From an uncultured Desulfomonile sp. (GTDB lineage Bacteria; Desulfobacterota; Desulfomonilia; Desulfomonilales; Desulfomonilaceae), in contig CAIXMD010000561.1 in assembly GCA_903920415.1 (NCBI GenBank), positions 1 to 6,847 on the forward strand: a DNA stretch of 6,847 bases. Direction: 5' to 3'. A program made the translations under genes and the position numbers. Below are positions 1-6,565 of the stretch, piece after piece (positions within the stretch are counted from its first letter, which is position 1; each line of letters begins with the position of its first letter). Under the pieces are notes generated by a model. That model was not told the DNA's origin. It ran no database searches and saw nothing but the letters and a program-made list of their open reading frames with translations.

Positions 1-326
1 TGCAGAAGCGGATAGAGTTGGCCAGAGCGCTAGCAGTCCAGCCCGAGCTGATTCTGCTGGACGAACCCCTTGCCGGACTCAACCTTGAAGAAGTTGAGGA
101 TATGGCTCGCTTCATCATAGATATCAACGAGGACGAACGCTGGAACGTAACGTGCGTTCTGGTGGAGCACGACATGGGGGTTGTGATGGATCTTTCTGAT
201 CGCGTCATGGCGCTGAACTTCGGCGTTAAGATAGCCGAAGGGATCCCAGCAGAGGTCCAGGAGAATCCGGAAGTAATAAAAGCCTATTTGGGCGAGGTGG
301 AGGATCTCTATGTCAGCCGAAGATAA
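1..326 (+). CDS. livG: LivG-type ABC transporter ATPase, C-terminal part (5' truncated)
   Basis: Cytoplasmic ATP-hydrolysing subunit of a branched-chain-amino-acid-type (HAAT) importer, which pairs with LivF under the LivHM permeases. The frame is open from the first bases, so the gene enters from upstream; 107 codons remain of a usual 250-260. The fragment opens with QKRIELARAL, the tail of the ABC signature helix. It continues with Walker B LILLDEP (fragment residues 16-22), the D-loop AGLN and the H-switch VEHD (His about residue 56), so the catalytic half visible is intact. Walker A and the Q-loop lie outside the window. A TTG at 18 is in frame but falls inside the conserved signature helix and cannot be the real start. 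The last 17 bases overlap the following synthetase gene, which points to translational coupling. LivG rather than LivF is chosen because the switch reads VEHD, whereas the second ATPase in this window has VEQN. The family call is firm; the substrate is open. Confidence 0.93.
   Translation, partial: QKRIELARALAVQPELILLDEPLAGLNLEEVEDMARFIIDINEDERWNVTCVLVEHDMGVVMDLSDRVMALNFGVKIAEGIPAEVQENPEVIKAYLGEVEDLYVSRR
299..304 (+). promoter_or_regulatory. Ribosome binding site inside the livG end
   Basis: GGAGGA lies five bases before the ATG at 310, within livG coding sequence. It supports the ATG at 310 as the synthetase start despite the 17-base overlap. The next in-frame ATG (425) would remove the conserved N-terminal region. 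Confidence 0.7.
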
Positions 327-2265
327 ACAGCGCACCTTCAGCGAAATATCAATCACAAAAGATCTTACCTTGCCCAAGCTATTGGTACGTCAATGCCACA
401 AATTCGGGGCTGGAAAAGTCGCAATGCGTGAAAAAGAATACGGCATTTGGCTGCCTGTGACGTGGCAACAATACCTTGAAAACGTAAAGCAAATAACCCT
501 TGGTCTGGTCAGCCTCGGCATGGTTCCTGGCGATAAAGTAATAATGATTGGAGACAATCGACCTGAAGCCCTTTGGACAGAAATGGCCGCGATGTGCGGA
601 GGTGGAATCGGCGTATGGCTTTTCCAGGACTGCCTGATGGATGAAGTAAAATACATCGTGGATCACTCAGATTCGAAATTCTATGTCGCAGAGGGCCAGG
701 AAGAGGTTGATAAAGCTTTAGCGATCAGGGATCAATGTCCCAGGTTGGAAAGAATAATATGGGACGACCCCAAGGGACTTCGCCACTATGACGACCCCAT
801 GCTGATCAGTCTCGAAGAAGTTATGAAAATCGGCAGGGAGAAAGAAGCTCACAACCCGGGACTGTTCGACAAATTGGTCGTTCAAGGAAAGGGTGATGAC
901 ATATGTCTTCTCTTTTACACCTCCGGGACCACTTCGCTGCCGAAAGGGGTACTCCTCACGCACTATAACATGCTGACCATGGGGCAGAACCTGATGAGGG
1001 TCGATCCCTGCACTCCCTCGGACGATTTCGTTTCATACCTCCCCTTTGCCTGGATAGGCGAACAGATGATGTCTATATCCTGCGGACTACAGGTGGGATA
1101 CACCATCAATTTTCCGGAAGAGCCCGAAACAGCCCAGCAAAATGTGAGAGAAATAGGCCCGCATGTTATGTTCGCTCCACCTCGCCTTTACGAGCAGTTC
1201 ACGAGGACTGTTCAAGTCAAACATCTGGATGCAACATGGCTGAAACGCAAAATTTTCGATATTTGTATGAAAATCGGGTACCATAATGCAGAACTTAAAT
1301 TTGAGAAAAAGCCCATCCCTGTTCATTGGAAGTTTCTTCGTTCATTGGCGGAAATAGGCTTATATTCAAAAATCAGGGATCATTTGGGTCTCAGCAATGT
1401 GCGCCATGCGTATACTGGTGGAGCGGCAATGGGCCCTGACCATTTTCGTTTCTTTCATGCCATCGGGGTGAACCTCAAGCAAATCTACGGGCAAACCGAG
1501 ATAGCAGGTATTTCAGTTGTCCATCGCGACGATGACATTAAATTCGACACTGTCGGTACTCCCATCCCGGAAACGGAAATCCGCATAACTGAAGATGATG
1601 AGATTCTTTCCAAGAGCCCATCGGTATTTGTCGGTTATTACAAGATGCCTGAAGAGACGGAAAAAACTCTCAAGGACGGCTGGCTTTATTCCGGGGATAC
1701 CGGCTTCATTGATGAAGACGGGCATCTCGTTGTTTTCGATCGCTCCAAGGACATCATGATACTGAATGACGGGAGGAAATTCTCACCTCAGTTCCTGGAA
1801 GCACGCCTCAAGTTCAGTCCTTACCTCAAAGACGCATTGATTGTAGGGCATCAGAGACCCTACGTCACTGCCATACTCTGCATTGATTACAACACCGTGG
1901 GGAAATGGGCAGAGGACCATGGAATAAACTACACTAGTTACACTGAACTGTCGCAGTTGCCCCTGGTTTATGACCTGGTGGAAGGACCCCTGAGAGAGGT
2001 GAATCGCTCTCTTCCCGAATCGGCAAAAATTTTAAAATTTGCCAACCTTTACAAGGAATTCGATGCTGACGATGATGAACTGACGAGAACCAGGAAAATA
2101 CGTCGGGCTTTCGTAGAAAACCGTTACAAAAACATAATTGATGCCCTCTACTCGCAAATCGAAATACTCCACATGGAAACAAACATCACATACGAAGACG
2201 GTCGGGTAATAGAGATAAAAGCTGATATAAGGCTGCAAGATGTAAAAGAGAGAGGAAAGAAATAA
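310..2265 (+). CDS. AMP-forming acyl-CoA synthetase (long-chain FACS-like) in a liv operon
   Basis: ANL-superfamily ligase that adenylates a carboxylic acid with ATP and transfers the acyl group to CoA; expected in the cytoplasm or at the inner membrane face. Its 651 residues fit the long-chain (FadD15/ACSL-like) branch better than the shorter acetate or benzoate ligases. Visible motifs in order are the P-loop YTSGTTSLPKGV (203-214), YGQTE (393-397), YSGDTG (460-465, with the ribose-binding Asp at 463) and DRSKD (477-481). The C-terminal LTRTRKIRR (591-599) puts the likely adenylation lysine at 596. Oddity: the P-loop has Ser209 where Gly is usual. The C-terminal domain, with LNDGRKFSP and ELTRTRKIRR, resembles ligases that I recall embedded in proteobacterial liv clusters. 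The gene starts inside livG and its stop shares a base with the livH ATG (TAATG), so it is co-translated with the transporter. Inference: it activates the transported acid. Chain length and whether the acid is fatty, aromatic or dicarboxylic are not readable. Confidence 0.92.
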   Translation: MSAEDKQRTFSEISITKDLTLPKLLVRQCHKFGAGKVAMREKEYGIWLPVTWQQYLENVKQITLGLVSLGMVPGDKVIMIGDNRPEALWTEMAAMCGGGIGVWLFQDCLMDEVKYIVDHSDSKFYVAEGQEEVDKALAIRDQCPRLERIIWDDPKGLRHYDDPMLISLEEVMKIGREKEAHNPGLFDKLVVQGKGDDICLLFYTSGTTSLPKGVLLTHYNMLTMGQNLMRVDPCTPSDDFVSYLPFAWIGEQMMSISCGLQVGYTINFPEEPETAQQNVREIGPHVMFAPPRLYEQFTRTVQVKHLDATWLKRKIFDICMKIGYHNAELKFEKKPIPVHWKFLRSLAEIGLYSKIRDHLGLSNVRHAYTGGAAMGPDHFRFFHAIGVNLKQIYGQTEIAGISVVHRDDDIKFDTVGTPIPETEIRITEDDEILSKSPSVFVGYYKMPEETEKTLKDGWLYSGDTGFIDEDGHLVVFDRSKDIMILNDGRKFSPQFLEARLKFSPYLKDALIVGHQRPYVTAILCIDYNTVGKWAEDHGINYTSYTELSQLPLVYDLVEGPLREVNRSLPESAKILKFANLYKEFDADDDELTRTRKIRRAFVENRYKNIIDALYSQIEILHMETNITYEDGRVIEIKADIRLQDVKERGKK

Positions 2266-3170
2266 TGGACCTCTTCCTACAGCTTGTCATAACCGGGATA
2301 ATGCTGGGTTCAATTTTCGCTCTGGTCGCTCTCGGCTGGGTTCTGATCTACAAATGTTCCGGAGTTCTCAACCTGGCCATGGGCGAACTCACCCTGATAG
2401 GTGGATACGTCTGCCTGGGACTGTACCAAAGATTCGTTACCGTCATGCCGATTAATTATGCGTTCATAACTGCTATTGTCGGAACGATAATCATCGGGCT
2501 CATTTTGGGTTTGCTGACAGAGCGAATATTCCTCCGGAAAATGATAGGGGAGCCCATACTGGCAGTCATTATGGTCACCGTGGGCCTGTCGTTCTTCTTC
2601 AAAGGGATGGTCTTCATAATCTGGGATACCGACACTCAAATCTTCTTGCCGAGCATCTTTTCCATTGAGCCAATAGTTGTTGCGGGTATAGCCGTGGGGG
2701 AGGTCTACGTATGGAGTTTTGTGGCAGCCATCTTACTCATGGTAATTTTTGTGAGTTTTTTCAAATTTACTCGCTGGGGCCTCTCGATGCAGGCTTGCGC
2801 TGATGACGAGATGGCTGCTCTTTCACTGGGAGTCAGCGCCAAGTTCGTCTACGCGCTGGCCTGGGCCATAGCATTTATGGCGGCAGGAGTAGGAGGGACC
2901 CTCCTAGGAAATATCAACGGCCTCAACTACTCGGTCAGCCATCTCGGTTTGTTGGTTCTCCCTGTAGTGGTTTTCGGAGGGCTGAACTCTGTTCCCGGTG
3001 CAATTGTTGGCGGCATCACTATCGGAATTTTGCAGAATTTAACAGGGGGGTACCTGGATTACTACTTCCCCGGGGGCATAAAAGAGATTGCCCCATTTAT
3101 TTTCATGGTTATTTTCCTCCTTTTCAAGCCATATGGGCTTTGGGGTTGGGAACGGATAGAGAGGGTATAG
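2265..3170 (+). CDS. livH: Branched-chain-type ABC transporter permease LivH
   Basis: Inner-membrane permease that forms half of the translocation path with LivM. The 301 residues are of usual length. The sequence is strongly hydrophobic, with membrane segments roughly at 5-28, 66-88, 98-119, 136-165, 192-215, 226-250 and 270-290. Family marks are GVLNLAMGELTLIGGY near the N-terminus (33-48) and the cytoplasmic coupling loop ACADDEMAALSLGVS (177-191), which docks onto the ATPases. The short C-terminus reads LLFKPYGLWG, as is common in LivH. The ATG overlaps the synthetase stop by one base, with an AGAGGA ribosome site at 2251-2256, so expression depends on the upstream gene. Only three bases separate it from livM. 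The permease call is firm; amino acids are only one possible substrate class for this family. Confidence 0.95.
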   Translation: MDLFLQLVITGIMLGSIFALVALGWVLIYKCSGVLNLAMGELTLIGGYVCLGLYQRFVTVMPINYAFITAIVGTIIIGLILGLLTERIFLRKMIGEPILAVIMVTVGLSFFFKGMVFIIWDTDTQIFLPSIFSIEPIVVAGIAVGEVYVWSFVAAILLMVIFVSFFKFTRWGLSMQACADDEMAALSLGVSAKFVYALAWAIAFMAAGVGGTLLGNINGLNYSVSHLGLLVLPVVVFGGLNSVPGAIVGGITIGILQNLTGGYLDYYFPGGIKEIAPFIFMVIFLLFKPYGLWGWERIERV

Positions 3171-3173
3171 TCC

Positions 3174-4295
3174 ATGAGTTATCTTCCAGGCGGCACATAT
3201 TTCGAATCGTATCAGGCCGACCAAAAGTGGTGGCGCACTCCTTTCATCAAAGGGAAAATGATTCTGATGCTAGTTCTCCTAGCCCTTTTGCCCTACTTGG
3301 TGGGTTCCCAGTGGCTGAGCGTAGTCTACACAATAAATTACTACATTCTCGCGGCTCTTGGAGTGCAGTTGCTTGTGGGATATTGCGGGCAGATAACGTT
3401 GGGCCATGCGGCCTTTGTTGCGGTGGGCGGCTACACGAGCGCAATGATGGTCTTGTTCGTTCCGTGGCCGGAGTGGGTTGTTAATTGGGGTCTGGCCTAT
3501 CCTATAAGTATCGTTTTTGCTGGATTTGCCGCGGCGATCTGGTCGGTTCTCTTCGGCCTCCCCTCAGCTCGAGTGAAGGGATTTTATCTTATCATGACCA
3601 CCATGGCCGCCCAATGGATTACCGTCCCCCTGGTAATAACACAGTATGTGAGCCAGATCGGCGGAAGGGGTCAATCTTTCTCCATTCCCGACGGCCTGAT
3701 TAAGATCGGACCTTGGGTGATCGATTCCGATGTCAAGATCTATTATTTTTCGATGGTCCTGGTCTTGATATGTTTGATCGTAATGGGGAATTTGCTCAGA
3801 TCCAAGGTGGGGCGAGCCTGGATAGCCATAAGAGACAACGACATAGCTGCCGAGACTATGGGGGTCAACATAGTAGCGTACAAACTGATGGCTTTCTTTG
3901 TTGCCGGCTTTTTTGCTGGAATTGCAGGCTCTTTCTATATCAGTGCTCTGTTTTTTGTCAGCCCTGAGCATTACGAGTGGTTCTATTCGCTCTTGTGGGT
4001 CGGTATCATACTTATCGGAGGTGTTGGGAGTATCCAGGGTGTCGTCTTCGGGTCAATATTCGTGGTCATGATATTCAAGCTACTCGAAATTTCTGTCTTG
4101 GGGGCAAGCGAATTTTTGATGTCATCGTACCCTGAAATCGGGTGGATAACCACGAAATTTATATTCTTCAAGGAATCCGCATTCGGGCTGGCGATCATTT
4201 TCTTTCTCATGTACGAGCCCAACGGCCTGAGTTACAGATATTGGCAGATAAAAAACTATTTTAACCTTTGGCCTTTCTCATACACGGGTAAGTAA
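3174..4295 (+). CDS. livM: Branched-chain-type ABC transporter permease LivM
   Basis: Second inner-membrane permease, partner of LivH. It has 373 residues with a polar N-terminal tail of about 27 residues before the first membrane segment (about 28-44), and further segments through about 355. Family marks are GQITLGHAAFVAVGGY (72-87), LPSARVKGFYLIMTTMA (129-145) and the ATPase-coupling loop AIRDNDIAAETMGV (218-231), followed by the expected hydrophobic GIAGSFY segment. A hydrophilic stretch around 305-335 lies before the last membrane helix, and the protein ends in an aromatic-rich tail (NLWPFSY). The ATG lies three bases after the livH stop, with AGAGAGGG at 3158-3165 as ribosome site, so it is part of the same transcript. 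It is followed by a 100-base gap with a hairpin before the binding-protein gene. Confidence 0.95.
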   Translation: MSYLPGGTYFESYQADQKWWRTPFIKGKMILMLVLLALLPYLVGSQWLSVVYTINYYILAALGVQLLVGYCGQITLGHAAFVAVGGYTSAMMVLFVPWPEWVVNWGLAYPISIVFAGFAAAIWSVLFGLPSARVKGFYLIMTTMAAQWITVPLVITQYVSQIGGRGQSFSIPDGLIKIGPWVIDSDVKIYYFSMVLVLICLIVMGNLLRSKVGRAWIAIRDNDIAAETMGVNIVAYKLMAFFVAGFFAGIAGSFYISALFFVSPEHYEWFYSLLWVGIILIGGVGSIQGVVFGSIFVVMIFKLLEISVLGASEFLMSSYPEIGWITTKFIFFKESAFGLAIIFFLMYEPNGLSYRYWQIKNYFNLWPFSYTGK

Positions 4296-4335
4296 CTAGA
4301 GCGCATCTAAACCAAGAAAGGGGGTTTTCTCATCA

Positions 4336-4360
4336 GTAAGAGGCATCTTACCGTCTTTTT
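4336..4360 (+). terminator. Weak hairpin with T-rich tail between livM and livK
   Basis: GTAAGA (4336-4341) and TCTTAC (4346-4351) form a perfect six-base stem with a GGCA loop. The sequence CGTC and five T follow (4352-4360). This has the layout of a factor-independent terminator, but the stem is short, only one third G/C, and the T-run is offset by four bases. It is better read as a partial terminator or an RNA-processing and stability element than as the end of the operon. An upstream A/G-rich and T-rich stretch (4309-4330) can form only weaker pairs. Confidence 0.35.
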
Positions 4361-4383
4361 CGAGCTAATGTCACAACAATGAA

Positions 4384-4389
4384 AAGGAG
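4384..4389 (+). promoter_or_regulatory. Strong ribosome binding site of livK
   Basis: AAGGAG lies six bases before the ATG at 4396, an optimal Shine-Dalgarno arrangement. It fits the high expression usual for periplasmic binding proteins and fixes the start directly before a classic signal peptide. Confidence 0.75.
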
Positions 4390-4395
4390 CTTCAA

Positions 4396-5649
4396 ATGAT
4401 CAAGCGTTTACTACTGATGGTCTTTGCATTCATGCTTGTTTTTTCAACGGCTTTTGCTGATGAGGAGATTAAGATTGGATCGATAAACGACTTGACCGGT
4501 GGTACTTCCGACGTAGGCAAAGATGCAGCTCTAGGTATCCGGGAATGCGTCACCTACATAAATGACAGTGGAGGAATCAACGGCAAGAAGATTAAACTCT
4601 TACTCTACGATTACGGATATAGGGTCCCGGAGGCTATCACTATTTACAAGAGATTCAGGGATCTAGATAAAATTCAGCTATTGTTACAATGGGGAACCGG
4701 AGATACTGAAGCTCTCTCGCCGACTGTCAACAAAGATAAAATGGTGACGATATCAGACTCCCTGTCGGGCCATTTATGCGATCCTAAGAAGACCCCTTAC
4801 AATTTTATTTACAGCACGGACTATTCAACAAACGCACGAGCGGCTCTGACCTCTTGGTTTGAAAAAGTTTGGCAGAAGAGTGACAAGTGGAAAAAGGACA
4901 GGGAAGCGGGTAAAAAACCAAAATTGGTATGCTTCTACATGTTTGCATCTCCATATTCTAGTGCTCCCATCAAGGCTATTAAAGATCAGGCCGCATTACT
5001 CGGAATCGAGGTGGCCAAAGATCAAGATGTTCCTCTGACTGCTTTGGATGCAAAAAGCCAAGTTCTTGCGGCAAAAGGAGAGGGAGCGAACGTTATCTGG
5101 CACGGCAATACAACGATGTCAGTGGCGACAGCCATCAAGGATGCTTACGCTCTCAAACTTGAGGCCGATAACATTATTAACAACTGGGGATTTGACAATA
5201 ACCTGCTTAAAATGACTCAAAAAGCAGGGGAAGGAGCGATTGGAGCTGCATCGTGCGCGTTCATTGGAATGGATGTTCCCTACATGGACAAGGTTGTGGA
5301 ATACACCAAAAAGGTTAACCCTGGTGTTCCTCTAGACAAGAGAGACATTAGAACAGTGCAGGGTTGGGTGAAAGTTTCTCTTGCCTCTGCAGGTCTGGGA
5401 ATGGCAGACAAAAAGGGCAAGCTCGACGGGCCTGCCATCAAGGCTGCGCTTGAATCTTTGAAAGACTGGTATCCCTTTGACACAACAAACGCGCTCGGCG
5501 TGGGGCCATACACCATTACCGACACTGACCACAGACCTACACCAGTTGCTTCTCTCTACACCATAAAGGACGGCAAGATCGAATTGTTTGAAAAAATCAA
5601 TATGAAGGAAAAGTTCCCCGACAAGTGGCAGAGCTGGCTTGGTTGGTAA
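4396..5649 (+). CDS. livK: Periplasmic substrate-binding protein of the liv-type importer
   Basis: Type I periplasmic binding protein (Peripla_BP_6, Leu/Ile/Val-binding-like) that captures the ligand and delivers it to LivHM. It has 417 residues. Residues 1-21 are a Sec signal peptide: MIKR, a hydrophobic core and AFA before Asp22, with no lipobox cysteine, so a soluble periplasmic protein of about 396 residues is expected. The mature start IKIGSINDLTGGTSDVGKDAALG is the typical first beta strand and ligand loop of the fold; the N-lobe GINGKKIKLLLYDYGY and the C-lobe region around NNWGFDNN follow. The mature chain is longer than E. coli LivK and carries four cysteines (about 51, 128, 179 and 287). 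A lysine-rich stretch (about 161-176) may be an exposed insertion. The gene sits between hairpins on both sides, possibly for separate dosage. Ligand identity is unknown; the operon ligase makes a carboxylic acid other than a plain amino acid plausible. The symbol is used for family and position only. Confidence 0.92.
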   Translation: MIKRLLLMVFAFMLVFSTAFADEEIKIGSINDLTGGTSDVGKDAALGIRECVTYINDSGGINGKKIKLLLYDYGYRVPEAITIYKRFRDLDKIQLLLQWGTGDTEALSPTVNKDKMVTISDSLSGHLCDPKKTPYNFIYSTDYSTNARAALTSWFEKVWQKSDKWKKDREAGKKPKLVCFYMFASPYSSAPIKAIKDQAALLGIEVAKDQDVPLTALDAKSQVLAAKGEGANVIWHGNTTMSVATAIKDAYALKLEADNIINNWGFDNNLLKMTQKAGEGAIGAASCAFIGMDVPYMDKVVEYTKKVNPGVPLDKRDIRTVQGWVKVSLASAGLGMADKKGKLDGPAIKAALESLKDWYPFDTTNALGVGPYTITDTDHRPTPVASLYTIKDGKIELFEKINMKEKFPDKWQSWLGW

Positions 5650-5671
5650 CACCTTTCACAAGGCAGTGTTA

Positions 5672-5714
5672 GCGGGGATTATGCCCGCAATCCTTTGCGG
5701 GGCTGAATTCAGCC
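5672..5714 (+). other. Cluster of three hairpins in the livK-livF gap
   Basis: Three inverted repeats are packed in 43 bases. Hairpin A is GCGGG (5672-5676) with CCCGC (5684-5688). Hairpin B is CCCGCAA (5684-5690) with TTGCGGG (5695-5701), a perfect seven-base stem on a TCCT loop. Hairpin C is the perfect 14-base palindrome GGCTGAATTCAGCC (5701-5714). A and B share their central arm and cannot form together. No T-run follows, so this is not a standard terminator. A 3' stability or processing element that keeps livK mRNA abundant, or a switch affecting livF translation, is plausible. Confidence 0.6.
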
Positions 5715-5718
5715 GAAA

Positions 5719-5728
5719 AGGGAGAAGG
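5719..5728 (+). promoter_or_regulatory. Ribosome binding site for the GTG start of livF
   Basis: AGGGAGAAGG, with GGGAG at 5720-5724, lies six bases before the GTG at 5731. It supports this non-ATG start, which places the first conserved LivF strand (ILKINSVEVRYHEV) at the normal distance from the N-terminus. It begins five bases after the 5701-5714 palindrome. Confidence 0.65.
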
Positions 5729-5730
5729 TT

Positions 5731-6537
5731 GTGGCGGAGAACAGCAGTATCTTGAAGATCAATAGTGTTGAAGTTCGATACCATGAGGTTATCCTGGTTC
5801 TCAAAGGGGTTTCCATACAAGTTCCACCAGGGGGGATTGTAGCGTTGCTGGGGGCAAACGGCGCGGGCAAGAGCACAACCCTTAAGGCTATTTCCGGTCT
5901 CCTCAATCACGAAAACGGCGAAGTAACCGATGGTAGCATCGAGTTTATGGGGGAGCGAATACACAAACTGCCGGCAGAGAAGATCGCTAAGAGAGGGATT
6001 TTTCAGATTATCGAAGGCAGACGAGTGTTTGAACACCTCACCGTTGAAGAAAACCTAATCGTAGGCGGCCATCTGAGGCCTTCCGGGATCAAAGAAAGAC
6101 TGGCCATGGTTTATCACTATTTTCCTCGACTGAGGGAACGGCGAAACGTAATGGCCGGTTTTATCAGCGGGGGAGAGCAGCAGATGTGCGTCATAGGCCG
6201 GGCAATGATGGCACAGCCGAAGTTGATGCTTCTTGACGAGCCGTCAATGGGGCTTGCTCCGTTGCTTATCAAAGAGATCTTCGAGATTATTCAACGCCTA
6301 AATAAGGAAGAAAAAATCCCAATTCTTCTTGTGGAACAGAATGTGAAGCTGGCACTAACGGTGGCTCCTCACGCCTACGTCATGGAAAACGGTCGTATTG
6401 TGATGGACGACACTTCCGAAAAGCTCAAAGAAAACCCCGATATTCGTGACTTCTATTTGGGCCTTGCCGATGTGGGTGGAAGGAAGAGTTTCCGAGATGT
6501 GAAGCATTATAAGAGACGTAAACGTTGGTTAACCTAA
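5731..6537 (+). CDS. livF: LivF-type ABC transporter ATPase
   Basis: Second cytoplasmic ATPase of the importer, expected to work as a LivF-LivG heterodimer beneath LivHM. It has 268 residues, longer than the usual 235-240 because of a C-terminal tail. Motifs in order are Walker A GANGAGKST (41-49), the Q-loop Gln92 in FQIIEGRRVFEHLTVEENL, the signature ISGGEQQ (145-151), Walker B LMLLDEPSMGL (165-175) and the LivF-type switch VEQN (201-204). In that switch Gln replaces the usual His, as is normal for LivF. The signature begins with Ile instead of the usual Leu, and Cys153 follows it. After the normal LGL end comes a basic tail, KHYKRRKRW (258-266), of unknown role that I associate with deltaproteobacterial LivF proteins. 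Translation starts at GTG, 81 bases after livK, beyond a hairpin cluster. The stop lies 28 bases before the next gene, so transcription may continue into it. Confidence 0.95.
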   Translation: MAENSSILKINSVEVRYHEVILVLKGVSIQVPPGGIVALLGANGAGKSTTLKAISGLLNHENGEVTDGSIEFMGERIHKLPAEKIAKRGIFQIIEGRRVFEHLTVEENLIVGGHLRPSGIKERLAMVYHYFPRLRERRNVMAGFISGGEQQMCVIGRAMMAQPKLMLLDEPSMGLAPLLIKEIFEIIQRLNKEEKIPILLVEQNVKLALTVAPHAYVMENGRIVMDDTSEKLKENPDIRDFYLGLADVGGRKSFRDVKHYKRRKRWLT

Positions 6538-6555
6538 TATGCCCATCGTTGGCAA

Positions 6556-6562
6556 AGGAGGG
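6556..6562 (+). promoter_or_regulatory. Ribosome binding site of the 3'-terminal gene
   Basis: AGGAGGG ends three bases before the ATG at 6566. It is a near-consensus site and supports the real start of the gene that runs off the window. No promoter or terminator is evident in the 28 bases between livF and this gene. Confidence 0.65.
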
Positions 6563-6565
6563 AAT

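Noticed and set aside
18..20. TTG as a start for the first gene
   Set aside because: It falls within the conserved signature helix of the ATPase, and the frame continues upstream to the window edge.
2310..2639. Open antisense frame of 109 codons opposite livH
   Set aside because: The product is unusually acidic and polar, as expected from reading the complement of hydrophobic codons; no independent support.
3140..3484. Plus-strand open frame overlapping the livH-livM junction
   Set aside because: It is out of frame with both permeases, shows no family motif and no separate ribosome site.
3564..3971. Open antisense frame of 135 codons opposite livM
   Set aside because: It lies wholly opposite a firmly identified permease gene, has no recognisable domain, and is a shadow of hydrophobic codon usage.
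4309..4330. Second hairpin near AGAAAGGGGGTTTTCT
   Set aside because: Only five mostly A-T pairs are possible in either pairing, with no clear tail; weaker than the neighbouring 4336-4351 hairpin.
4352..4395. A separate sigma-70 promoter for livK
   Set aside because: TAATGT at about 4366 could be a -10 box, but no convincing -35 box lies at the right distance.
5701..5714. Palindrome as a factor-independent terminator of livK
   Set aside because: It is followed by GAAAAGGGAG and not by a T-run, so it lacks the release element.
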